From Bauldia sp. (GTDB taxonomy: Bacteria; Pseudomonadota; Alphaproteobacteria; Rhizobiales; Kaistiaceae), in the NCBI GenBank assembly GCA_020849325.1, contig JADLGL010000009.1, positions 1 to 64,000 of the forward strand: a stretch of DNA of 64,000 nucleotides, written 5' to 3'. This document shows, piece by piece, positions 44,324-51,605 of the stretch. A model generated the notes under the pieces. That model was given only the letters and a program-made list of their open reading frames with translations. It searched no databases and was not told the origin of the DNA. Position numbers and translations under genes: made by a program. Each line of letters opens with the position of its first letter. The first letter of the stretch is position 1.

Positions 44324-44477
44324 CCTCCCCCTTGCGGCCCTGCGGGGAGGTCGAACCGGCCCTTTGCCGGTTCGAAGGGGGCACGACGCCGACGGGGTGC
44401 CCGATTCTCGAGGCGGCGACACCCTCCGAAGGCCGCGGCGCTCCGCTTGCAGCCTTCCGCCTCCCCGCCGGGGGAGG
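44324..44477. repeat. Interspersed palindromic element, copy B (inverted)
   Basis: The outer hairpins are CCTCCCC/GGGGAGG at both ends, with AACCGGC/GCCGGTT inside and a CCTCCGAAGGCC block. The order of the inner parts is inverted relative to copies at 167-318 and 51077-51216. It occupies much of the 485-base gap between the two paralogues; the rest is the conserved leader of paralogue 1 and about 160 bases with nothing I recognise. Confidence 0.75.
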
Positions 44478-44510
44478 CTCATTCTCATGACTGTTTCAGA
44501 GCTTCGACAG

Positions 44511-45473
44511 CTAGAGGAACCAGCCCGGGAGGTTGTCGGACATCAGCAGGCCCCCGGCGCCGGTGACGCGGCCACCGCCGAACTTCAGGCCGATGCCGAT
44601 TTGCGCGGCGATGCCACCACCCGTGCCGGTCATCACCGACCCGCGGATCGAGAGCGGACCGTCTCCGCCCGCAGCGCCGAGCGTGTACTCGACGCCGGCT
44701 TCGGCCTGCCACTGCAGGCCGGGCAGACCACCGAACGTCCTCAACACCATGGCTTCAGCGGTGAGCGTCAGCCGCTCGCCGACCTGGTGCTCGAATTCGA
44801 GCCCCGCGCCCACCCCGAAGCTCGCCGGCGCGCCGCCGACGCTTCCGACCAGAATCGCGTAAGGGGTGACCGGCCCGAGCCGGTAGCCGACCTGCACGCC
44901 GCCGGACATCGAGAGGGGCCCGCTGACGGCAACGGCCGCGACGTCGATCACGAAATTGCCGCGCTCGATGTTGGCATAGACGACCGACTGGAGACTCTGG
45001 AAGCCTCCGTCGAAGAAGGCAGTGACGGAGGCGTAGAGCTCGACCGCGTCGGTGTAGTAGTCCAGATCGACGCCGACCCCCAAGCCTTCATAGGTAAGGC
45101 CGCCAACGTATTCGAAGGCTGCATTCGCGAATACGCCGACGGTAGCGTCGCCCATGGCGCGGTACACGCGACCGCCGAGCGTGAAGTACCCGTCAGTGCC
45201 CTGGATGTAGCTGTTGGCCGTCAGGAACTGGAAGCCCCAGCCCGATGCGGTGCGCACATCCACGGCGCCGATGGTTTCGAGGACGAACGGACCACCCAGG
45301 AATTTGGTCAGGCTGGTGTCGATCTGCACCACCTTCACCGGGCCGGGCACCGGCACCACGGCGGGCGTCACCACCGGCACGACGATCGGCATCACGTCGG
45401 CCGCCTGCGCCGCGCCCGACACCGCCACGAGAGCGGCGGCCGCAGCCGAGCCCATCAACCAGGTCTTCTTCAT
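44511..45473 (-). CDS. Outer-membrane protein, tandem paralogue 2
   Basis: A 320-residue homologue of the 43054-44025 protein. The signal peptide and the first 20 residues of the mature part are almost identical (MKKTWLMGSAAAAALVAVSG, then AADVMPIVVPVVTPAVVP). The rest is diverged but keeps landmarks such as DVRTASGWGFQ, GGRVYRA-GDATVGVFA, FDGGFQ and QIGIGLKFG. It ends in Phe-Leu, a common outer-membrane barrel end type. The start ATG is 45471-45473, just after a GTG. A shared leader suggests it is expressed under the same control as its twin. Confidence 0.78.
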   Translation of the reverse strand: MKKTWLMGSAAAAALVAVSGAAQAADVMPIVVPVVTPAVVPVPGPVKVVQIDTSLTKFLGGPFVLETIGAVDVRTASGWGFQFLTANSYIQGTDGYFTLGGRVYRAMGDATVGVFANAAFEYVGGLTYEGLGVGVDLDYYTDAVELYASVTAFFDGGFQSLQSVVYANIERGNFVIDVAAVAVSGPLSMSGGVQVGYRLGPVTPYAILVGSVGGAPASFGVGAGLEFEHQVGERLTLTAEAMVLRTFGGLPGLQWQAEAGVEYTLGAAGGDGPLSIRGSVMTGTGGGIAAQIGIGLKFGGGRVTGAGGLLMSDNLPGWFL

Positions 45474-45614
45474 CACGTCCCCCTTGCGCGCGATGGAATC
45501 GCGTCACGGCCGCCAGAATGCACTCGACCGTACATAACCGCACATCCCGCCGCCGACGCCATGCCCAGGCCGCGGCGCGACGCAATCCCTCCGCGAGTGT
45601 TGCCAATGGGCAAC
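45474..45614 (-). promoter_or_regulatory. Conserved leader block of paralogue 2
   Basis: The counterpart of 44026-44163, with the same GTTGCCAATGGGCAAC dyad at 45599-45614 and the same 20-base segment at 45530-45549. Distances from the dyad to the ATG differ by only about three bases between copies. Conservation of non-coding DNA to this degree suggests a common promoter and regulator. Confidence 0.65.
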
Positions 45615-45642
45615 ATCCGCGCACAGCGGGCCGGGAGGTCGC

Positions 45643-46311
45643 CTAGCCGCCGAAGCGGAAGCTGAAGCCGGTGCGGATGGTCTGGCCCGAGGCGGCCACG
45701 AAGTGCGCCGTACCGGGATTGGTCGGGCCGAGATCGACCAGTTCGTCGCCCAGGAAGACGAAGCGGTACTCGACGAAGGCCGACAGCGCCCCGCCGAAGG
45801 CGTGCTCCATGCCCACGCCGAAATGGCGACCGTAGCCGCGGCGGAAGCCGGAGTGGAAGGTGATCGTGTCGGTATCCTGCGAGCCCGTCGGGCCGCCCGA
45901 GAGCGTGACACGGGAGAAGTTGAAGCCTGTCTGCACGTAGAAGAGGTTCGCGCCCATGCCGATGCCGGCGCGGAACAGCACCGTGCTCGTGCGGTCGAGA
46001 TGGAACGCACCCGAATTCGGGGTCCCGACATACGAGCCGGCGACGCTGCTGTAGGTCCAGTCGATGCCGAGGCCGGCGACGAAGCGGCCGAAATCGTAGT
46101 CGAAGCGGGCGATCGCCCCGAGCATGCCGCCGGCGATGCCGAAGGTCGCGGTCGGCGCGCCGTCCGGAATGTCGGTCACGTGACCGATGAGCCCTGCCCC
46201 GGTGATGCCGAGCCGGAAGCCCGTCCATTCGTGGCCAGCATCATCCGCCACCGCCGACGACGCGGAGATGGCCATGACCGCCGCAACGGCAGCACGCAGC
46301 GCGCTCTTCAT
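45643..46311 (-). CDS. Outer-membrane beta-barrel protein
   Basis: A 222-residue exported protein: signal peptide MKSALRAAVAAVMAISASSA, mature part starting near DDAGHEW. It has eight or so predicted amphipathic strands with WTGFRLGI at the start and GFSFRFGG at the end, resembling Omp25/OmpA-like eight-stranded barrels of this order. No peptidoglycan-binding domain is attached. It is separate from the tandem paralogues in sequence but lies upstream of them on the same strand, so an envelope-protein cluster is likely. Confidence 0.8.
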   Translation of the reverse strand: MKSALRAAVAAVMAISASSAVADDAGHEWTGFRLGITGAGLIGHVTDIPDGAPTATFGIAGGMLGAIARFDYDFGRFVAGLGIDWTYSSVAGSYVGTPNSGAFHLDRTSTVLFRAGIGMGANLFYVQTGFNFSRVTLSGGPTGSQDTDTITFHSGFRRGYGRHFGVGMEHAFGGALSAFVEYRFVFLGDELVDLGPTNPGTAHFVAASGQTIRTGFSFRFGG

Positions 46312-46432
46312 TCCCGACCCCCACGCTTTCGCGTGGTCGCAGTCTAGGAGGATTCCCGGCGGATGCGCGTGGCGTTCCCGCCACAGGGCGGAGGAATTCA
46401 GCCGGTTCCGTCGTTCCGACGAGAGCCCAATT

Positions 46433-46462
46433 CCTCTCCCCGCCGGCGCCCGCGGGGAGAGG
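46433..46462 (-). terminator. Hairpin after the B12 transporter operon
   Basis: Stem CCTCTCCCCGC/GCGGGGAGAGG (11 bp) with an 8-base loop, about 105 bases beyond the stop of the last transporter gene. A run of six T lies close by on the plus strand (46478-46485), but not in the position for a minus-strand intrinsic terminator, so the mechanism is uncertain. Confidence 0.5.
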
Positions 46463-46568
46463 GAACAACGAGGCGGCTTTTTTCCTTATAAGCCAGCGGG
46501 TTACCGCATCGGAGAAGAGACGCCGGCTTGGGTCCGGGCCGCGCGGGCGGCCCGGAAGGGAGCATGCC

Positions 46569-47774
46569 TTACGGCGTCGCGATCGGACGGTAGAAGACGA
46601 ATTCGTGGTCCGGGACGAGCGCGGGGTGGAACATTTTCAGCATGTCGAGGAGGATCAGGTCGGGCCGCAGCACGCCGAGCTCCCAGTAGCCGAGCGCGCC
46701 GGACGGGGTGGCGAGGCGGTCGTACACCCACACCTGTCCCGACCGGGACGCGGGCAGAGCCGCGAGGCGCGGTTCGTCGGCGGCGATGTCCGCGAGCGTC
46801 ACATAGGTCGTGGCGGCGTTGATCCAGAACGGCGCGTCGCTTGCGCGATCGAGGAGCTGTTCGAGGTCGGCGAAGGCAATCGAGCCGGCATCGCGGTTGT
46901 CGGCGAAGACATAGGTCGCGCCTGCAGCGGCGATCGCCTGCGCGACGTAGGAAGCGCCGCCGGAGGCGTAGAACGTGCCCTGGAAGGCCGAGCCGGAGAA
47001 CACGAGCGGCCGATCGGCCGCCGGCACCGAAGCGCCGATCGCTGCCGCGGCGGCGTAGGCGGCGTCGATCTCGCCGAAGACGGTTTCGGCCTCGGCCTCG
47101 GCGTTGAAGAAGAGCGCGATGTACTTGATCCACTCCGCCCGGCCGAGGATGTCGGCTTCGAGCCATTCGGCGTTGGCGACCACGGGGATGCCGGCCTCGC
47201 GGAGGGTCCGGTAGGCCGGGTCGTCGGCGCCGGCGGTCATGAGGATGTCCGGCGCGGCATCGAGGATGATCTCGAGGTTGGTCGTGAAGGTCGGCGCGAA
47301 CTCGACGATCGTTCCCGCGGCGCCGGCGTCGATCACCGCCTGCGTGGCGGTGTAGGCGAGCGAGGAGACGCCGGTGAGGCGGTCGAGGACGCCGAGGGCT
47401 TCCAGCATCGGGTTGTGGGTGGCGCTGGCCGAGAAGATCGTCTCGACCGGAACCGGGACGACCGTCGCGCCCGCGAGATCGCCGGTCAGCTCCGGCGCCG
47501 GGGCGCCGCACTGGAGGAGGACGTAGGTCTCCGGGGCGCCGCCCTGGAAGGGCTCGGCGACGGTGACGACCTTGTAGGAATTGAAGTAGGCGACGCTGAA
47601 ATTCGCCGCGTACTCGACCGTGGTCTTGTCGGGGAAGTAGTCGACGGCGGGATCGAAGACGGTGACGCAGCCGTCGACGAGATTGTCGGCGGCGAGCGCC
47701 TGCGCGCCCGCGGGGGCGGCGAGGAGGACGGCTCCGGCAAAGAGTCCGGACGCCAGCGTAAGTCGCTGCAGCAT
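46569..47774 (-). CDS. Cobalamin-type ABC transporter substrate-binding protein
   Basis: A 401-residue periplasmic binding protein of the BtuF/FecB class. The signal peptide is MLQRLTLASGLFAGAVLLAA. Two alpha/beta lobes are linked by a long helix; landmarks are VYLLQCG-like YVLLQCGAP, GVSSLAYTATQAVID and PDILMTAGADDPAY. It is last in the minus-strand operon permease-ATPase-binding protein. The cobalamin riboswitch upstream of the operon makes vitamin B12 or a corrinoid the likely ligand, although the protein is longer than E. coli BtuF and could take a related compound. Confidence 0.85.
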   Translation of the reverse strand: MLQRLTLASGLFAGAVLLAAPAGAQALAADNLVDGCVTVFDPAVDYFPDKTTVEYAANFSVAYFNSYKVVTVAEPFQGGAPETYVLLQCGAPAPELTGDLAGATVVPVPVETIFSASATHNPMLEALGVLDRLTGVSSLAYTATQAVIDAGAAGTIVEFAPTFTTNLEIILDAAPDILMTAGADDPAYRTLREAGIPVVANAEWLEADILGRAEWIKYIALFFNAEAEAETVFGEIDAAYAAAAAIGASVPAADRPLVFSGSAFQGTFYASGGASYVAQAIAAAGATYVFADNRDAGSIAFADLEQLLDRASDAPFWINAATTYVTLADIAADEPRLAALPASRSGQVWVYDRLATPSGALGYWELGVLRPDLILLDMLKMFHPALVPDHEFVFYRPIATP

Positions 47775-47793
47775 ATTGGCTTTCCTGTGCTTC

Positions 47794-48819
47794 TCAGATG
47801 TTGGATGAGCTGTGGTCGGGGAGGTCGCGGGCGAGCGTGGCGAGTTCGGCATAGGTCGAGCCGTGGGCGACGGTGCCGCCGAGTTCGGCGCGCCATTCGC
47901 CGTTGGCCGGGCCGGCCGTGACCACCAGCGTTCCGGCGGACGGCTCGGCGACCATGGCCCAGCCCTCGCGTTCGAGGACGGCGCCGGCGAGGATCGCGCT
48001 GAGGCCATCGCCGCGGACGATCGCCGGCCGGCCGGAGCCGGTGCGGAGGCGAAACGTCCGTTCGTCGGTGCGGAAGGCGATGCGCTCGCTGCCGAAGGCC
48101 GCCTCGAACTCGCCGCTGTGGACGAGGTCCTCCGGCGCCCCGGCTTCGAACCGGCCGAGGCTCGTGAGCCAGACGGTGTCGGCGGAGCGGAGGGCGAGGT
48201 CGAGGTCGTGCGTCGACGCGACGACCGCAAGGCCGTTCTCGCGGGCGAGGCGGCGGAGAAGGCCCATCAGCTCGACGCGCGAGCCGACGTCGAGGAAGGC
48301 CGTGGGCTCGTCGAGGACGAGGATCGCCGGCTCCTGCGCGAGGGCGCGGGCGATGTTGATCCGCTGGCGCTCGCCGTCGGAGAGTTCGCCGATGTCGCGC
48401 TCCGCCAGATGGTACGCGCCGACGGCATCGAGGGCGCGCCAGATGGCGGCGTGGTCGGCCTCGCCGAGGCGGCCGCCCCAGCTGACATGGGGATAGCGGC
48501 CGAGGCCCACGACGGCGAAGGCGGTGAGCGCCCCGACGTCGAGCCGCTCGGTCTGGACGAGGCCGATGCTCCTGCCGATGTCGACCTGGCGGAGGGTTTT
48601 CGCGTCGGCGCCGCCGATCCGGAGGGTGCCGGCGAGCGGGCGCTGCACGGTGGCGAGCGTCCGGAGGAGGGTCGATTTCCCCGCGCCGTTCGGGCCGAGG
48701 AGGCAGACGAACTCCCCTCCCCGCACGGCCAGATCGAGCGCCGGCAGGACGGGCCGCTTCTGCCGCCGGAAGCGGTAGCCGACGACGAGCTTCTCGGCCG
48801 AAAGGGCGGGCGTGCTCAT
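47794..48819 (-). CDS. Cobalamin-type ABC transporter ATP-binding protein with C-terminal extension
   Basis: A 341-residue ATPase. Walker A is GPNGAGKST (about 45-53), the signature is LSDGERQRINIARAL, and Walker B is ILVLDEPTAFLDVGSR. The switch His is in STHDLDLAL. The ATPase core ends near residue 250; about 90 further residues form an extra C-terminal domain (RLRTGSGRPAIVRGDGLSA, then VVTAGPANGEWRAELGG) not usual in BtuD-type proteins. ATG 48817-48819 overlaps the permease stop by 4 bases (ATGA). Confidence 0.92.
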   Translation of the reverse strand: MSTPALSAEKLVVGYRFRRQKRPVLPALDLAVRGGEFVCLLGPNGAGKSTLLRTLATVQRPLAGTLRIGGADAKTLRQVDIGRSIGLVQTERLDVGALTAFAVVGLGRYPHVSWGGRLGEADHAAIWRALDAVGAYHLAERDIGELSDGERQRINIARALAQEPAILVLDEPTAFLDVGSRVELMGLLRRLARENGLAVVASTHDLDLALRSADTVWLTSLGRFEAGAPEDLVHSGEFEAAFGSERIAFRTDERTFRLRTGSGRPAIVRGDGLSAILAGAVLEREGWAMVAEPSAGTLVVTAGPANGEWRAELGGTVAHGSTYAELATLARDLPDHSSSNI

Positions 48820-49961
48820 GCGACGAACGCCCCCTTCCGCGACCGGAGGATGACGAACACCACCACCGGCGCGCCGATGAGCGAGGTGACGGCGTTGAGC
48901 GGCAGAAGGCCGTCGCCGTTGGCAACGAGCGCCGCGAGCTGGGCAAGGAGCGCCAGCACCGCGCCGAGGAGGATCACCGCAGGGACGAGGACGCGATGAT
49001 CGGAGGTGCCGACGAGGCCGCGGGCGAGGTGCGGGATCGCGACGCCGAGGAAGACGATCGGCCCGCAGAACGCGGTGACGACGCCGGCGAGGGTCGAAGC
49101 GCCGGCGAGCGTTGCGATCCGCATCGCGCGGACGTTGAGGCCCATCGATTTCGCGTAGGCCTCGCCGAGAAGGAGGGCGTTGAGCTGCTTGGTGGTGGCG
49201 GCGGCGATGCCGATGCCGACGACGAGGAGCGGGACGTAGATCGCGAGCTGGTTCGACGTGACGCCGCCGAACGAGCCGTAGCCCCAGGCGATCCACCGCT
49301 GCAGCTGCTCGAACGAGGTGCCGACGACGAGGATCGTCACGACCGACTGCACGGCGTAGCCGAACATGAGGCCGATGATGAGGATGGTCGCGGCGTTCCG
49401 GACGCGGCTGGCGAGGACGAGCACCGGCACCAGCACCACGAAGGCGCCGAGGATCGCGGCGGCGGCGACTGCGAGATCGCCGGCAAGGCCGAACGCGCCG
49501 CCGAGGAGCGCCCCCGCGGCGCTGCCGGCGCCGAGGACGGCGATCGCGACGCCGAGGCTCGCGCCGGACGTGATGCCGAGCGCGAAGGGGTCGGCGAGCG
49601 GATTGCGGAGGAGGGTCTGCATCTGCAGGCCGGCGATCCCCAGCGCGGCGCCCGAGAGGGCCGCGGTGACGGCGCGCGGCAGGCGGACGTCGTGGACGAT
49701 CACCGCCCAGCTCGCGCGCTCCGGCGTTTCGCCGAGGAGGATCGACACGACCGTCCCGAGCGGGATGGTGACCGAGCCGACGACGATGGCGAGGAGGAAG
49801 GCGAGGACGACCGCGCCGGCAAGCACCGACAGGACGACGACCGGCCGCGAGCGGCGGCGGACGAGCCGCCCGTCTCGCAACGCCGCGATGGGCGGGGCGG
49901 CGGACGATCGTGATGGCGGGTCGGTGGCCGCCTCGCCGGCGGCCCCTGACAGGACGGACAT
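48816..49961 (-). CDS. Cobalamin-type ABC transporter permease (FecCD family)
   Basis: A 381-residue integral membrane protein with about 10 helices, of the FecCD/BtuC group. A cytoplasmic N-terminus of about 50 residues precedes the first helix (VVVLSVLAGAVVLAFLLAIV). Family phrases are VRLPRAVTAALSGAALGIAGLQMQ (cited as RLPRAVTAALSGAALG), RNPLADPFALGITSGASLG, and GPIVFLGVAIPHLAR. It is the first gene of the operon and starts about 110 bases downstream of the cobalamin riboswitch. ATG 49959-49961 is used. Confidence 0.93.
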   Translation of the reverse strand: MSVLSGAAGEAATDPPSRSSAAPPIAALRDGRLVRRRSRPVVVLSVLAGAVVLAFLLAIVVGSVTIPLGTVVSILLGETPERASWAVIVHDVRLPRAVTAALSGAALGIAGLQMQTLLRNPLADPFALGITSGASLGVAIAVLGAGSAAGALLGGAFGLAGDLAVAAAAILGAFVVLVPVLVLASRVRNAATILIIGLMFGYAVQSVVTILVVGTSFEQLQRWIAWGYGSFGGVTSNQLAIYVPLLVVGIGIAAATTKQLNALLLGEAYAKSMGLNVRAMRIATLAGASTLAGVVTAFCGPIVFLGVAIPHLARGLVGTSDHRVLVPAVILLGAVLALLAQLAALVANGDGLLPLNAVTSLIGAPVVVFVILRSRKGAFVA

Positions 49962-50069
49962 GGTCACCTCAATGCCGAGGGGCCAAAGTCCGATCCGGCG
50001 CTTCCTTGGACGGCGGACGGCCGTCCAGGCAGCGACTGACCGGGACACCCCGCCCCGAGCAAAGCAACG

Positions 50070-50232
50070 TTCGTCGAGGCAGGTCTCCTGGCTCGCGGGT
50101 CAGCACCGTCCCGACCGCCTTCCCGGCGCCCTTCGGCGCCAGTGGTTCGATCGTCGGGCGGCTCGCCGCTCACAGTTGCGGGGGCAGCTCCGGCATAAGC
50201 CCTTGCGGGCGTTACCGGATTCCCTCTTAGCT
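50070..50232 (-). promoter_or_regulatory. Cobalamin riboswitch
   Basis: On the minus strand the B12 box AGCCAGGAGACCTGCC lies at 50078-50093. Upstream of it are GGAGCTGCCCCCGCAACTGT, GAGCTAAGAGGGAATCCGGT at the 5' side, and a GCGCC/GGCGC variable stem. These are the defining parts of the cobalamin riboswitch aptamer. It stands directly before the B12-type importer genes and should switch them off when adenosylcobalamin is plentiful. About 110 bases separate it from the permease ATG and probably hold the expression platform. Confidence 0.93.
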
Positions 50233-50445
50233 CACCGGACCGCGAACGGCGCCGGTGAGAACCACGACGCCGCCATGTCGGCCCGGCGCGGGGCCGGTGT
50301 CAAGCGCGGCACGCTTTTCCACAGGCGACGCGGAACGGCGCCGCGCGCCGGGGCGTTGGCAGCCCGTGGCGGTGCGCTTGCCGAACCGGGGCCGACCGCA
50401 CACATGATGGGGAGCCGCGCCAGCGGCAGCACGACGGAGGATGCG

Positions 50446-51000
50446 ATGGACCAGAATGACCGCCAGGCGATCGACCAGCTGTTCCGGAAGCTCGGCGAGG
50501 TCGAGCGCACGGCAGCGCCACGCGACGCCGAGGCCGAGGCGCTGATCCGGCAGCGCGTCGCGCAGCAGCCGGGCGCGCCCTACTACATGGCGCAGACCAT
50601 CGTCGTGCAGGAACAGGCGCTCGAAGCCGCCCAGCAGCGCATCATGCAGCTCGAGCAGCAGAGCCGGCCCAGCCTCTTCGGCGGTCTCTTCGGCGGCGGC
50701 TCGCGCCAGCCGGTGCCGCAGCAGCACTACCCGCAGCGCGGCCAGCAGTACGGCTACGGCCAGCAGCAGGGCTACGGCCAGCAGGGTTACGGCCAGCAGC
50801 GCGGTGGCGGCTTCCTCGCGGGTGCGGCGCAGACGGCGCTCGGCGTCGCCGGCGGCGTCCTCGTCGCCAATGCGGTGATGGGACTCTTCGACGGCGGCGC
50901 TGAAGGCGCCGGCGCGGACGCGGGTGGCGACACCGGCGGAGATTTCGGCGGCGGCGACGGCGGCGATTTCGGCGGCGGGGATTTCGGCGGCGATTTTTAG
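50446..51000 (+). CDS. DUF2076 domain-containing protein
   Basis: A 184-residue protein. The N-terminal helical region (about 1-75, MDQNDRQAIDQLFRKLGEVE) matches the DUF2076 domain. A Gln/Tyr/Gly-rich segment (GQQYGYGQQQGYGQQ) follows, then one hydrophobic segment (about 128-147) and a Gly/Asp-rich C-terminal tail. The low-complexity half is probably disordered and surface- or self-associating. ACGGAGG five bases before ATG 50446 supports the start. The gap upstream (49962-50445) is otherwise taken by the riboswitch and by the divergent promoters. The function is unknown. Confidence 0.85.
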   Translation: MDQNDRQAIDQLFRKLGEVERTAAPRDAEAEALIRQRVAQQPGAPYYMAQTIVVQEQALEAAQQRIMQLEQQSRPSLFGGLFGGGSRQPVPQQHYPQRGQQYGYGQQQGYGQQGYGQQRGGGFLAGAAQTALGVAGGVLVANAVMGLFDGGAEGAGADAGGDTGGDFGGGDGGDFGGGDFGGDF

Positions 51001-51076
51001 GGCCACTTCCCTCGGGACGGCGGAAGCGAACTGGGCTCTGTGCCCACCTGCGGTAGCAGAATACTGCGGTTCTGAG

Positions 51077-51216
51077 CCTCCCCTTGCGGGGAGGCGGAAG
51101 GCCGGAGCGTCGCCGGCTTCGGAGGGGGGCGCGGTCTCGCGCTCGACACCTGCGAGCGGGCTTACCCCTCCCGAACCGGCGAAGCACCGGTTCCACCTCC
51201 CCGCGAGGGGAGGTTC
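51077..51216. repeat. Interspersed palindromic element, copy C
   Basis: Begins with CCTCCCC-TTGC-GGGGAGG (51077-51094) and ends with CCTCCCC-GCGA-GGGGAGG (51196-51213), with AACCGG/CCGGTT inside. The order of parts is the same as at 167-318. It lies between the DUF2076 gene and tRNA-His. Confidence 0.78.
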
Positions 51217-51289
51217 AACCGCAAGCTGTGGCTTCAACCCTGCACGGGAGCAGGCCGGCGATTTTATGGAACCCGCCAGGCGGGGAGAT

Positions 51290-51365
51290 TGGTACAGCTG
51301 GCTGGGCTCGAACCAGCGACACCCGGATCCACAATCCGGTGCTCTACCAACTGAGCTACAGCTGC
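51290..51365 (-). tRNA. tRNA-His (GTG anticodon)
   Basis: On the minus strand the 76 bases fold into a full cloverleaf. The acceptor stem is GCAGCTG paired with CAGCTGT (G1-U72 wobble). The D-arm has AGCTCAGTTGGTAGAGC. The anticodon stem CCGGA/TCCGG closes loop TTGTGGA with anticodon GTG. The T-arm is CTGGTTCGAGCCCAG, and CCA is encoded. The discriminator is A73 and the base before G1 is T, so the usual G-1:C73 identity pair is absent. This is the known derived state of many alphaproteobacterial tRNA-His genes. Confidence 0.97.
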
Positions 51366-51605
51366 ATCTCCAATCGGCGCGGAACCTAGTGGGTCGGCCT
51401 CCGCCTTTCAAGCAAGCAGATACCGCGAAGTGTCGCGGCAGGGCAGCCCTGATCGAGTCCTTCGCCCGGCCTTAACCCCGTTCGGCGATCGCCGTGGAGA
51501 AGGCGCGCCATCCGCGTGGACGGTCGCGGACTTTGCGCCTATTCACAATTCGTTAGCCATGAGGGGCGACCACGGGACCATGTCCCGTCCGCAGACAGAC
51601 GCCGG

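Noticed and set aside
44319..45665. Plus-strand open frame opposite the second outer-membrane paralogue
   Set aside because: His/Asp/Glu-rich shadow; the minus-strand gene has a signal peptide and a close paralogue next door.
43054..46311. Calling the three exported proteins classic porins
   Set aside because: They have signal peptides and beta-rich bodies, but no porin signature that I can recognise. A general outer-membrane label is safer.
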